Assembly: GCA_026874595.1 (NCBI GenBank)
Contig: CM049311.1
Location: 68,925,453 to 68,989,452 of the forward strand
Reading direction: 5' to 3'
Length of the DNA: 64,000 nucleotides
Source: Sipunculus nudus
Taxonomy: Eukaryota; Annelida; Sipuncula; Golfingiida; Sipunculidae
The notes beneath the pieces were generated by a model. That model was not told the DNA's origin and searched no databases. It was given only the letters and a program-made list of their open reading frames with translations. The first letter of the stretch is position 1, and each line of letters opens with the position of its first letter. A program made the translations under genes and the position numbers. Of the stretch, positions 1-64,000 are shown one piece after another.

Positions 1-130
1 GGAGTGGCCACGTCAGTTCCCGCTGTCATCGTGGTGGCGCCGTTGTTCCATTTGGCGCCAAATTTTTCGTCGGCCACATGAAGGTAAGCTTTTTTCGCGC
101 GACAAGGTGTGACGTCACAATACCTGCCGG
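1..130. promoter_or_regulatory. CpG-rich stretch with E2F and CRE palindromes
   Basis: TTTGGCGCCAAA at 51-62 is a perfect palindromic E2F-type site. TGACGTCA at 110-117 is a perfect cAMP-response element. A consensus donor (GAAG|GTAAGC, cut after base 83) follows an ATG at 78. This could be the promoter and first exon of another gene, but the window edge prevents a decision and no recognisable peptide is encoded. Confidence 0.3.
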
Positions 131-541
131 AAGTCTGGGTATGTGTAATACGTCATAACTTTTGCGCATTTTTTGTATGATCCTCAAAATTTACGTGTAT
201 ACTTTTACTAGTGGTTCTCAGTTATTTTGTAGTAATATAGATCTGTGCATACTGCATAGTCTCTCGATGGCACGTCCGTTTAGGATGGGAGTTATAGGCT
301 ATGGTGGAGGGCCTTAGTTTCTTATCCGGGTATCAACTTTAGATCCTTTCAATCAGGGTTCTCCTTGAATCAATCTTTCCGATACGGCTATTGTCACTTT
401 ATATTATCGTGATCATTTAAACCTAAGACTTTCACTAGGGTGACCGTGTGCTCTGAATCGTTGTGCTGAATACGGTATCCTGTGTGCATGATTACATGCC
501 ACAGCCTGCACCTGACACGATGATCGTTAAACATATGATAC

Positions 542-590
542 CGGAAGCGGATCCGGGGGGGGGGGGGGTCCAGGGGGTCCGGACCCCCCC

Positions 591-621
<31 letters not shown>

Positions 622-774
622 ACCCGAAGCAACCTTTTTTAAGGTGTTTTAGACGTTATTTTGCGGCCTGGACCCCCCCCCCCCCTTTTCCAGACGTGAT
701 GACCTTTTTTTAGGATTTTCATTAGTCCTCCTGGGTTAGACCCCCCCTTTTCCTAAATCCTGGATCCGCCCTTG
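542..774. mobile_element. Small inverted-repeat element with long G, C and T runs
   Basis: The ends are inverted copies of a GGATCC-centred sequence (AAGCGGATCCGG on the left, CCTGGATCCGCCCTT on the right). GATAC flanks both sides (537-541 and 775-779) as a possible 5-bp target duplication. The interior is runs of G, C and T including CCGGACC. No coding capacity; family not identified. Confidence 0.4.
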
Positions 775-782
775 GATACTGG

Positions 783-1047
783 CCGGTTTTCCTTATTTTG
801 ATTGCATATTTACCCAAAATATACAATTATCCGCTCAGAATGAGCTAATCATAACTTTTCAAACATTTCGTAGCGTTCCGCTTCCACTGGCAGGCTATCG
901 ACCTTAAAATATAGATCTCGTTTCATCCAGTGCCAGTGGAAGCGGGACAGTGCGAAATGTATGAAGAGTAATCGGCTATTTATAGGGCGTTTTTGGAGCG
1001 GATAACGGCATATTCTGGGTGAATGGCCACTCAAAGTAAATAAAACC
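783..1047. mobile_element. Fold-back (long inverted repeat) element
   Basis: Arms of about 110 bases (783-893 and 931-1047) are inverted copies of each other around a loop of about 37 bases. The innermost part (TTCCGCTTCCACTGGCA against TGCCAGTGGAAGCGGGA) is nearly perfect and the outer part, including TTATCCGCTC and TACCCA, is diverged. A miniature inverted-repeat transposon is the likely origin; no clear target duplication was seen. Confidence 0.6.
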
Positions 1048-1477
1048 AGTTAGACTAACGTTACGATATGTTAAAACGCCAAATAGGATATGTAAACCAA
1101 GTCTCTTACACCTTCCGCTTGAATGACATGGAATACTCCAAATAGTTTCCATAACGGGCCATAGACGGCGCCATATCACGCACAACCATCCCTATACGTA
1201 CAAATACTATAGTAGTCGCCTATTTCCACATGTTTTCGAGTAATAAATTATAAATGACCAGACCTGGTATGATGAGGACCATCAATACTATAAAAACCCC
1301 CATTGATCACGTGTTGTTGTCCTGAATAGGCCTACCATGTTATCCCCACTTTAACGTTTTTAAGAACATAGGCTGCAAAAAAGCATTTTAAATAGCCTAC
1401 TAGTCATACAACAAAATGATTATGAAATAAGAACCGTATTATATTAGTTCTGATTGACATTCACATGATCGATTTAA

Positions 1478-1640
1478 ATAATATAATATAATATAATATA
1501 ATATAATATAATATAATATAATATAATATAATATAATATAATGTAATGTTATATAATATAATGTTATGTAATGTTATATAATATAATAAAATTTGACATA
1601 ATTTAACATAATATAATATAATATTATTTAAATATTATAT
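1478..1640. repeat. (ATAAT)n pentanucleotide microsatellite
   Basis: Tandem AATAT/ATAAT units, clean at first and then interrupted by TGTAATGTT variants. Confidence 0.9.
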
Positions 1641-3419
1641 CATAGGCCTATTATATTATTGTTTGATTGTTTATTTTAAATATGACATGTTTTTTTTGTT
1701 TTTGTTTTTGCTTGGGATTTTAATTAAGAAAATTTACATGTGCACTTTGTCAAGAGTCATGTTTTATCAATATAAACAAGAAATAACAGACAGTGCCGAG
1801 TAAATTTCCGCAGATGTGTAAAATGTAACCATTCCTCAAACACCTCAGATATCTTTCTTTTACACCTTTTGTTCAAATATTTGGTTCACTAAATAAAAAA
1901 TTGATCGATACTATATATTTCTGTTATTATAAATCGCGGTGAGATCAGGCCTATTTCAGATCCAATATAAAATTAATTAATTTCCACAAGCAAGACGTCA
2001 AAGTTCAAGCCTTAAGAAATATTTTACTCGTTTGGCCACAGCCATGAAAACAGCTAGGTCTATAATAAAACGTTATTGTCTGAGCTACCAAAATATCCAA
2101 TTTATTCATAAAAAATACAATGGGCATGAGTGTCACACATATTAATATCTCTTTGTTGTATTTTTTTAATATTTTCTTCTTATTATTTTTTATTACAAGT
2201 TTTATTGTGCTTGCATGTTTGGTGGTTTGTCGTCTTCTTAAATGGAAAATGAATTAAAAGCGTCAAAACGAGGACAGAAGGTAGCCTATTTGTAATATAT
2301 ATAGTGTCCTGTTATATTCAGCGTTGTTAAATAAAAATACCTCATTTTCCATTTTAAAATATCTTTAAAACAACCCTGGCATAGTGCCATTGCTGCCCTA
2401 GACTATATTCAACACGATCAACAGTATGATCATGCTGAACGTTCACCTACTGCTACCGTTCAGGGAAACGTCGCGCGCTGTTTGGTCATTGCCCTCTGTG
2501 ACGTCACGACTCGCGCTTCAAAAATGCCCATATGTTATAATCCCAATAGTAAACGGTGCTGCCATTGAAATCCACTAACTGCTCATTCCATTTACCCTAT
2601 TTAGGCTACGCAGGGATTTACAGAAAAACTTAGTCACCTTGAAATTTTACACTCCCGACCTCTGTCAAATTTCAATAACATCCGTGATATGGTTTTTAAG
2701 CTATACAACATCTGAAGAAAGCACAGAACACTAACTACAATGTTAATTCAAGGTAAAGTCGATATGTTGATCCGACATATTTACATTCATTAAAACAGTA
2801 TTTGACGAAGAAAAATATGATATAAAATTCTTTTTAGACCTTGATCCTACAACTAAAACTGGTAACGAAAAGTTAAAATAATTCATAATAGTATTATTAC
2901 ACGGGAAAAATGCCCCGTCAGATTTTATAAGAGATAAGATACGCATAGTCTTATCACGGTTTATCACACAAACTGAACGTTTTAAATGATACCATGAATA
3001 CACCACAGTGCTTCATTTATTAATTTATTTTTGTCTTGAAACCCGCTTCTAGTGCCGTTATAAAGTTAAGGGTTAACCTGCATGTCCTGTTTCACGTCTG
3101 TTTATGTTTAGTCAATATGTGAGATTATAATTTGTCGTCTGTATATAAATATATATTATGTTGTTTATAGCCTATATTGTATCACGTTCTTATATTTCAC
3201 CTTATGCTTAAATGTATATATGTTGTTATCGTCATTGTTAACATGTTACATGTTTACAGAAGAGCATGTATATTAGCGAATGGCTATTTTGTAATCCTGT
3301 TAAAATAAATATTTTCAAACCAACCATGAAATAATTTTATCGTTGAGTCTTGTTGAGTGGAAACCAAACAACAGAACGGTTTATAAAGAAGCACAGGGAC
3401 CAGTCTAAGCTCGTATCCA
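1641..3419. other. Intergenic AT-rich DNA upstream of RPGR
   Basis: No convincing coding sequence on either strand. Near 3230-3320 a run ending AAAATAAATATTTTCAAAC looks like the 3' tail of a polyadenylated transcript or retroelement, but no upstream coding part is visible. A CRE patch near 2500 is listed separately. Confidence 0.5.
2470..2515. promoter_or_regulatory. CpG-rich patch with a CRE palindrome
   Basis: A short CpG-rich island in AT-rich DNA contains a second perfect TGACGTCA at 2499-2506, about 950 bases upstream of the RPGR start codon. It may be a distal promoter element of this gene or part of a neighbouring promoter. Confidence 0.3.
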
Positions 3420-3457
3420 ACATAAACTTCCGGCGGCATAGTTGTTTATGCTGCAAC
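3420..3457 (+). promoter_or_regulatory. 5' UTR/core promoter of the RPGR-like gene
   Basis: The bases just before the start codon are richer in CpG than the surrounding AT-rich DNA. They contain ACTTCCGG (3427-3434), an ETS-family core read on the minus strand and typical of TATA-less housekeeping and ciliary promoters. The stretch 3441-3457 (GTTGTT, 5-base spacer, TGCAAC) resembles an RFX X-box only loosely: the spacer is too long and one half-site base is off. RFX control of ciliary genes is established, but the site here is weak. The transcription start is not visible. Confidence 0.35.
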
Positions 3458-56508
<53,051 letters not shown>

Positions 56509-56665
56509 ACAGTACAAATTCACAGTTAAAAATCTGTCTCAGACTGATATGAATCCTTTAAATGTTTGTTGGTATTTGATGAAAAATCTTCTAAGTGTAG
56601 GTATTGTTACAGTATCATACTTTATTTGCATAATGTTGTGGTTTTCATTTAGTGGATATTTGAGA

Positions 56666-56680
56666 AATAAAATAAATAAA
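56666..56680 (+). terminator. Candidate polyadenylation signals for the RPGR-like transcript
   Basis: Three overlapping AATAAA hexamers occur at 56666, 56671 and 56675, about 160 nt after the proposed stop codon. This is a usual distance and composition for a metazoan 3' end. The cleavage site is not visible. Confidence 0.5.
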
Positions 56681-57172
56681 AGCAGATCAGATTTATTCTG
56701 ATGTTCAACTATGTGCTGTGTACTTTATTAAAGTAAAGAACCCATGACATTTATATTTATGTTCTAATATTGTGTCGTGTATGACAAACGTCTGTTCTAA
56801 CAGGCAGGACTGGTATTTATAAATGACTTTCTTCTTGTTAAAAAGACATGGCAAGATTTGATGTACCATCACATGAAGTTATATGAACTTTTTTTCAATA
56901 CATATGATTTCCTTTTATTCCAAATCTCATGCCAGTTCTATCATCATCTTGATATAACTATTACAGAAATAATATGATTGTGTGGTCTTTGATGAATAAT
57001 AGTATTTATTAATAGCATGATACTTGTTTTATGGAGTTTTTTGTAATCCCATGGTATTAGGATAGCAAAGATGAACACCGTTGCCTTGTCAGTGTTATAC
57101 AGTTTATAAACCAACCTATATACATATATTTATAATAAATATTTAAGCACAATTGTAATATGTATTATTGTA

Positions 57173-58337
57173 TCCGCCAAAACGAAGTTTTGCAGATACT
57201 AAGTTTTTGACCGGGTTCCGCCGCGGCGTTTGTTTCCGGAGAACTCCTCTGAGACTATTGGAGGGATTTTTCCAAAACTTACACCAATTATCCGGTCACA
57301 TGTGAACTGGTGCCTAACCAATAGGCCTTGACCTCTGACCTTTCCTCTCTGCCCAGCGTCCGTTTGTGCGTCTGTTTCCATACATAAACCCACATATCTC
57401 GGGAACCATTTGACCGATCAGGAAAATTTTTTTGTACAAATGTAGCCCTTGGATAGCTTTATAACATACACAAAAAATTGTGGCGCCACCTGCCATCATG
57501 TTTGCACAGTGTCCATCTGTTCATCTGCCTTGGGTTAAAATCACTCATATCTCTGCAGTGGTTTGACTAATTCACCTCAAATTCGGCATGTGTATACATC
57601 CTAGATAGCTTTCTTGATTCTATGACAGGTGGCGCCACCTACAGTCACGTTGCAGACATCTAAGCCCATATCTCGGGAACCGTTTGACCAATCAGGAAAA
57701 AAATGTACACAAATGTAGCCCTTAGATAGCTTTATAACATGCACAAAAATGGTGGCACCACCTGCAGCCAGTTTTGCACAGCTTCCATCTGTTTGTCTGC
57801 CTTGGGTTAAAATCACTCACATCTCTGCAGTGGTTTGACCAAATTACCTGAAATTCGGCATGCTTATACATCCTGCATAGTTTTCTTGATTTTATGACAG
57901 GTGGCGCCACCTACAGTCATGTTCACACTGTAGACATCCATGCTTATATCTCCGTACTCGTTCGACCAATCAGGAAAAAAAATGTACACCATTGTAGCCC
58001 TTGAATAGCTTTAGAACATACACAAAAATAGTGGCGCCACCTGCAGCCATTTTTGCACAGCGTCCATCTGTTTGTCTGCTGTGGGATAAAATCAGTCATA
58101 TCTCTGCAGTGGTTCGACTTTTCCACCTGCAATTTTGCATGTGTATACATCTTGGATAGTGTCTCGTTCAAAAAACAGGTGGCGCCACCTACAATCATGT
58201 TTACGTAGCAGACATCCATTCTAATATGTAACACATATAACTATTTCCCCTTGCCACTCAATCCATGCCTCACTTCACCCGTCCTACTCTGATTTTGTCG
58301 GATACAAGTAGTCGCTTGTCGACTACCCGTATTCTAG
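57173..58337 (+). mobile_element. Helentron-like element, TATCCGCCAAAAC family (copy 2)
   Basis: Same ends as 25209-26668: GTATCCGCCAAAAC at the left, GATTTTGTCGGATAC (one mismatch) at the right, the GTAGTCG/CGACTAC hairpin and CTAG (58334-58337). About three to four internal units with GGTGGCGCCACC. It lies just downstream of the gene's probable poly(A) site. Confidence 0.75.
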
Positions 58338-59630
58338 TTGATTTAAGTTAATCTTGATGTCATTGTAAATACTGTATTATGTAACCTTCTTGTCATGTAA
58401 TTTATACAATTTCATTCCGTGTATTATCATTAGTGAAGGGTATTCTATGTAATCAGTTGTGATAACATGGTAACATTCAGTGACAGTTTGCAGGAAGTAA
58501 AGTAATACTCAGTTTTGATATGAAATTAAATGTGATTTACAGACTGGGTGCTTTTATTTTGTTCAACTGTTTTTGTTCATCAGTATTGCTATAAATAATT
58601 CATTTAAATTTCCTTTCCAGTTTCTGGGGGGAATTTTTTTTTCAAGGTTATCCATCAGGTTTGACCAAATGTTGCTAATTGTGCCTTCTAAATGGCAGTG
58701 TTGTTGTAAAATTTATGTTCATCTTAAGGTGTGATTTTAACATTGTTACTGTTAAGTTATAACAAAAACGGTATGAAGTACAGATACCGTTAATTTCGGT
58801 GTATAAGTCTATCATGTCAAACGAAAACCATTGTGAAGCTGTTTTAAGTTAGTCAGGACAGGAGGGTAAGATTTAATAAATAACGCAGGTTTCGGAACTT
58901 TACTTATGGCACCTGTTAGAACAGTTTTCCTTAAATGATTTTAATTTCTATATTGATAATCTCATGCTCATGACGTGCTAAAATAAGAATCTACCGATTG
59001 ATTGGGGTAAAATAATATACCTTTCCCCTTCCGACACAAGCAGCTAACAGTAGTTTCCTTTGAAAGCGGCATTTGATCCATAAAAAGTATCTTGTGTTTC
59101 CGTAACGTATTTATGTTCGTTTCAATATATAGTTTGTATGTTGATTTGTTGATTTTTGTTGTTACGTATATAAATCATTCTAAATGCTTCGCTTGATACG
59201 ATATTTAATATAATAATAATCAACCACTGTAAAAAAAAGCATAAGATTATAAGGTTCTCTGTTGACTTAAGAACAATCTTTAATTGGTAATAGACTTCTA
59301 TACAAAACAGTATTTCTTTTGCTACATCTGATTTGTATGTATGTGTGTAATATAATTACAATTACAATATCAACAATGTACATAATAAAGGACAATATCG
59401 TCACATTAATGTTATTGTATACACTAGCAAGTACCAATGTATATAATGCCGTTACTTTTATTGTAGCACCTGAATAGAACCATATCAATTGAAGTGTGTA
59501 CATACACAGACTATTGAATGATATACATTTGCATGTTGACTTTTTTGTTGAAAAGATGCCATGAATACATGGAATTTTCCATAATCCTTGTGTTTTTGTT
59601 TGTTTGTTTTTCGTAAGTTTTGCCAACATG
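58338..59630. other. Downstream intergenic DNA
   Basis: AT-rich; no gene recognised on either strand. Frames of about 120 codons on the minus strand near 59267-59629 have no recognisable features. Confidence 0.5.
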
Positions 59631-59634
59631 CTGG

Positions 59635-59700
59635 GCTATAGCAGTGTCGTCCGGCCTTCTGTATCGTTAACAGGGCAAAAATCGTAACCATAATAACAAG
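59635..59700. repeat. Fragment of the copy-A type Helentron unit
   Basis: GTTAACAGGGCAAAAATCGTAACC at about 59666-59690 with GTCGTCCGGCCTTCTGT before it matches the unit core of 6841-11836. Only this fragment remains. Confidence 0.6.
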
Positions 59701-61390
59701 AGAGCTTTTGCTCAAGGTCCGAACCGGTCTTGGCGACGATGCACTTTTTTTGTCCGCTTCAAAGGCTTTTTGGTCCTCTGGACATCAGTTATGATGACCA
59801 GCCTTAAAATATGACCGGCTGGTGCTCTTAAGCATCATGGGCCCTGCCGTGTATTCATGTCTTGTAATTATGTCTGATACGACCAGCACGGAAACTCGAT
59901 CAGTGATATAAGACACGAGACCGGACTGGAGTCAAATTATGTTATGACTTGGACTCGAGGTTCCCAGACTCAAAAACTGTACTTCGACTGTGAGGTTTGG
60001 ACGCGAGAAATCAGGCCGAGTTGAGTATATTTACTACGCTTGTTTACTATCAGAAGCTAAATGTAATAACACGGATGTAAAATACCTGTATAAACTAACT
60101 TCATTATACACATGTTACTATTTAATTCCATGTTAAAGTACATCAAGTTATAATTGTTTTTCCATGACTTGGACATGGACTCGTTTTCCAAAAGAACTGA
60201 CTCGAACCAATTGGACTTGAGCTAAAATTCATTGTATGCGGAATGCTTGTTGAAGGATTTCATATGAACCTGCATGTTTTCTATCTGTTGCCCCTGGATA
60301 CCATCCGGAAACTTCAGAAATCGCTACAGGAGCGATTTACTTTGCCGGTCCGCATGCCGAATCCGCGCATAAGGAATCTCAACTTATTACCCAATACCGA
60401 TTTTATACGCATTCCGTACGTCAGGAATCTTAGCTTAAGATTCCTACAATAATGCGGACTCTGACCTGCACTTGGACTGGCATCATGTTTTCTGCAACAC
60501 TAATCACGACCACATTCATTTCGTCCGGATGTATTCCTGTTACGAAATGTTACTGTATGTGGATTAATCATACTCTCCATGGTATATAAATTCAGCAACG
60601 GATAAGCAACAGTTATAAGAAACGATAATTATACCAGTGTTGTCACCGTTCTCCGTTTTTTTTTTTCTGCCAAGAACTACTGCATTTTCACCAAGAAGTC
60701 CTCTTCAGAGTCCTGAACACGGACTTGCTTAAGTTCAGTAGGAAAAAAAGAAAGTTCTGTCATCTCCTATAAAGACGTATCCATCTTTGCGATATACTAA
60801 TAGAAATTTGAAAATAAAGACTTAGTTATAATGAGCTTTAACTCTGCATATGGAGCTCAATGTATTTAAACATTAAAGTAAAAACGTGTACATAAAATTA
60901 CACAATACACATGATAATCTAAATTTCCCTTTTACATTTCGTTTAATAAGGAGATATGTATTGATTAGTGCTTGGACTCGGTTTCAAAATGACTCGGACT
61001 CGAAGGGCTTGAACTAACTCGACAACCATATATACCTGCACCTAAATAGTACTACGTAAACAAAACATGAATCATGTAATGTTACAAGTCCGAGTTGGAC
61101 ATAAGTATAGCCCTGTAAGAAATCACCAATATTTAGCAATCTTCATGCCTCTTGAGCGAATATAATTAATGTAAAAGTTATTAATAGGCATTTATTGTTG
61201 AAAGCAATTGTTATTTCACAAGTTAAAAGAATCAAAATGAAAACATGAATGAAACTGTTACAAATGCCGTTTTAATGAGCCCTTCACGTCAAACGAATAT
61301 AACGATTAAGCTCACCGGGGAATTAAGATTGTTACTGGCCGATTTGAAACCCAAGGCATACAATTTTTAAGGGACCTAAAATTTAATTAA
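59701..61390. other. Intergenic DNA with dispersed TTGGACTCG motifs
   Basis: CTTGGACTCG-like phrases recur at about 59947, 60165-60205 and 60971-61000. GTCCGCAT...ATGCGGAC at about 60349 and 60453 is an inverted pair. Probably old transposon debris; no family assigned and no gene recognised. Confidence 0.35.
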
Positions 61391-61395
61391 CACAG

Positions 61396-61587
61396 AAAGT
61401 TTGTATCTTGTACGAAGATAAACCGGTGTATAGGGAGGGATGTCGACCCTTTGCAATGAGGGTACGTTTGTGTGATAATTCTACTGAGATCCCTGTATTG
61501 AGGGACCTGTTTGAATTACAGTCAACGGCCCCGAGCAAACCGGCTCTGTCGGATGAATATATAAATTCCACCCTAATTCCAACAAAG
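61396..61587 (+). CDS. Weak candidate exon of an unidentified gene
   Basis: An acceptor-like AACACAG precedes an open frame (KVCILYEDKPVYREGC, then RPFAMRVRLCDNSTEIPVL and LRDLFELQSTAPSKPALSDE), with a donor-like AAAG|GTGATT at 61588. Codon content looks more protein-like and GC is higher than nearby. No family was recognised, no neighbouring exons were found, and the frame may be chance. Confidence 0.2.
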
Positions 61588-61799
61588 GTGATTACAGGAA
61601 AAAAAAATACACGGAAGACGGATTACATTTCTTTAAATTTAGATGCTTTAATAATTGATTATCGATGTTCTGTGGACAAAAATGACGGATGTTTATACCG
61701 TGAGTTGAATGGTGGATTAGGACATATGAGGAAAGAATTTTTTTTTTTAAGTTTTGCAGTCACTGAATGTCTTGTTAAAATTAATGGTACCCATTAAAC

Positions 61800-62400
61800 C
61801 ATGGTTATAGCCATACATATAATTTTTTTCTATACTTATAAATGAATAAGTAATTTATCATAATCTTACCGATTTGTTCAGAGTTCCATTTAGTTTTCAA
61901 ACCATGCTACTCGCATTTTTTTTTATTTTTGCAAATAATCCAACACTTCCGGATTATAGACATATGAAAGTGTGTTATTACATAAACCTATGGATATACA
62001 ATGTTCCTTGCTTTAGCAAATATATTGATGGTGATGTCAACATCGCTGTTTCAGCTTCCGTCAGGCACGTAATCCGCCAGTTGTTTCCATCAGTGCTAAA
62101 CTTGATCAGAGTGACGGTGCTGTTGTCGATGCTGGATTCGATGTGTAAATTGGAAGTTTGTTATTACTCACATGGATATACTTCTTGGCAGATCTGATAA
62201 AATTGAACAAATTACAAAATCATGGGAAATAGATATCCTAAGTGAGCGTAGACTTTCAGACGTTTATCTCTGACAACATTTTAATCGATATAACAGTGAG
62301 GGGTCTCATTTCAGGTATCATTTCACGTATGATCATACAAGAATATAACCAAAACAAATGACAAATTCTCTTCACTTTTACGTGTATCCAACATTATTCT
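61800..62400. other. Intergenic DNA
   Basis: Nothing recognised. Confidence 0.4.
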
Positions 62401-62401
62401 T

Positions 62402-62402
<1 letters not shown>

Positions 62403-62451
<49 letters not shown>
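62403..62451. repeat. (CT)n microsatellite
   Basis: Pure TC dinucleotide run of about 48 bases. Confidence 0.97.
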
Positions 62452-62455
<4 letters not shown>

Positions 62456-63720
62456 AATTTTCAGGGATTTCTGCTCTTGCAATATTTGATTTGCCTTATC
62501 ACTGCCGCAACCTGATGCTTCCATTTTTTCTTGTAGAAATATATAGACATTTACAGGGCTTTCAACAGGGCTTCAAAAATTTGAAGGGTCCGGGACGCTC
62601 AGAAAAAAAATGGGGGAGTCCTATCTGAGTTTAGAGCTTCCCAAGGGAAGATATCATTTGTATAATTTTAAACAAAATATGTAAAATTTAATTGATAATA
62701 TGTAATTATCATATCATTACATGATTAGAAATCGTGTTATTATATGAATATTTGCTTGTATCGAAATATAAGGCTCAGTTATCAGCGAGGTGTTTACACA
62801 GCTGACATGTTCGTTTAAGGCAGCCCGTAATGGTCACAATGGTAATGATACAAGGTCCTAAAGCCCAAAATACGCGCATCCCATCGGACGCTTGGACCCT
62901 CATAACCGAGCGTCCCTATGAGATCCCGAGCGTCAATGACGCGTATCCCCGCGTTTCTGAAAGTCCTGAACACGACAGTGTAGGATGCAGATTTATTAGT
63001 TATTGTATAGTTTTGGAATATTTACAAACCTGTGGTCAAAATTAGGAACAGCAGCGCAACTGACAACTGAGGATGGTCTCTCACACTTCTTGGTGGTGCA
63101 AATTAAGACAATTATAAGGATATACATAATCCCATACATTCGATACAATACAATATAGATTATGTCATGTCAAAGTAAAACTACCGTGCAGTCCAGCCAT
63201 TCAGATACTTAAAATTGACTCGCAAGACAATATAACGCCATGACAAACGTAGGTAAAAAGTTTGTTCTTGCAGTCAAGTTTGCAACCCCTGTGTTCCTGC
63301 CAGTGTAAGGCGTATAATAAAACCTCAGAATGTCCCCAATTGTTTGCTTGTTAGAGAGGGTTTTGCGTGATAAGATTAGAGCTGTACCACTTGCCGTTTG
63401 GTCCGACGATAACGCCACACGTTTATAAATGGCATATCGAGGCACAGAAAGTATTGATCATAGTTTTTTTTCATTACATATGTTATTATCATGTGACTAA
63501 TTACACATACAAATATATATACAATACCCTTCGTTTGATTTGCAGGACAGGACATAGGTTTTCAAGCTTTTCACACTCACTATGTTTCAATCCAGGACTT
63601 AAATTTCAATAATGGTCAGATATTATTTCAGGAACAATGTCATTTACTCGTTGATTGCATGACAAGAAAGAAAGACATGATTGCAATAGCGTGTTGCAAT
63701 TTTACATTAACATTGTTTTT
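62452..63720. other. Intergenic DNA
   Basis: A CpG-rich patch at about 62855-62965 contains GAGCGTCCC, which is inverted relative to GGGACGCTC near 62592; possibly a decayed inverted-repeat element. No gene recognised. Confidence 0.35.
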
Positions 63721-63724
63721 AGTT

Positions 63725-63793
63725 ATATATATATATATATTATATATATATATATTATATATATATATTATATTATATATATATATATATATT
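63725..63793. repeat. (AT)n microsatellite
   Basis: TA run with TTA steps; a short (CA)n follows at about 63809. Confidence 0.95.
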
Positions 63794-64000
63794 TGAGAAC
63801 ATTGCCCCAACACACACACACACAATCACGCACAACTTTTTACATACTTATCAGCTTTATACAATTATAATGCTTCATGAAAGTGCTCTCTCCCCATTAT
63901 GATTTCTGATTTCAAATCAGAATGCTTTTTAATGGTCCATTTTGTGGTGATATTTTCAGTTTACATGCATTTCTTTTTCCTTACTCTTCTAACGACCTGG

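Overview
The window looks like a piece of an AT-rich metazoan nuclear genome: long introns with GT-AG borders, many non-autonomous DNA transposons, microsatellites and satellite-like arrays, and no sign of operons. The transposon content (Helitron2/Helentron-like elements with internal tandem repeats, as in the 'pearl'/MgE elements of bivalves, plus hAT, PIF/Harbinger and pogo-type miniatures) makes a bivalve mollusc or a related lophotrochozoan most likely. That placement is inference, not proof.

One gene fills most of the window. I read it as an RPGR (retinitis pigmentosa GTPase regulator) orthologue on the + strand, in about 21 coding exons from an ATG at 3458 to a TGA at 56506-56508. Exons 2-10 (12836-19523) encode a complete RCC1-type beta-propeller. 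Its wording matches vertebrate RPGR closely, for example [33 protein letters not shown] and CCGGCHM. Exons 11-21 encode a low-complexity tail: a Ser/Pro/Asn linker, then acidic and Lys-Asp/Lys-Glu-rich blocks (exons 14-20), and a very short last exon. All splice phases agree, giving about 859 residues. RPGR acts at the ciliary transition zone/connecting cilium. The tail sits where vertebrate RPGR has its Glu-Gly 'ORF15' region, but here it is lysine-rich and glycine-poor.

Layout. 1-3457 is intergenic with fold-back/miniature elements, a pentanucleotide microsatellite, two perfect CRE palindromes and one E2F-type palindrome. 3458-12835 is exon 1 plus a 9.3-kb first intron holding a hAT element with an 8-bp target duplication and a 5-kb composite Helentron-like array. 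12836-19523 is the compact propeller-coding region. 19524-38559 holds small tail exons separated by introns loaded with Helentron-like elements, a PIF/Harbinger element and other inverted-repeat elements. 38560-43764 has the two largest acidic/lysine exons, with a 39-copy 61-bp minisatellite starting 17 bases after the first of them. 44712-53022 is one giant Helentron-like element carrying a 21-copy, 309/311-bp satellite array; a short sibling of the same element without the array lies at 30.6-31.4 kb. 53217-56508 holds the last exons, followed by an AATAAA cluster. From 56.7 kb to the end there is a further Helentron-like element, microsatellites and unidentified sequence, with only one weak candidate exon.

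The most unusual features are the array-bearing versus array-free sibling elements, the stray satellite monomer in the next intron, the GGTGGCGCCACC palindrome recurring in otherwise unrelated element families, transposon-borne DR1 nuclear-receptor motifs, and possible alternative 3' ends of the RPGR transcript.
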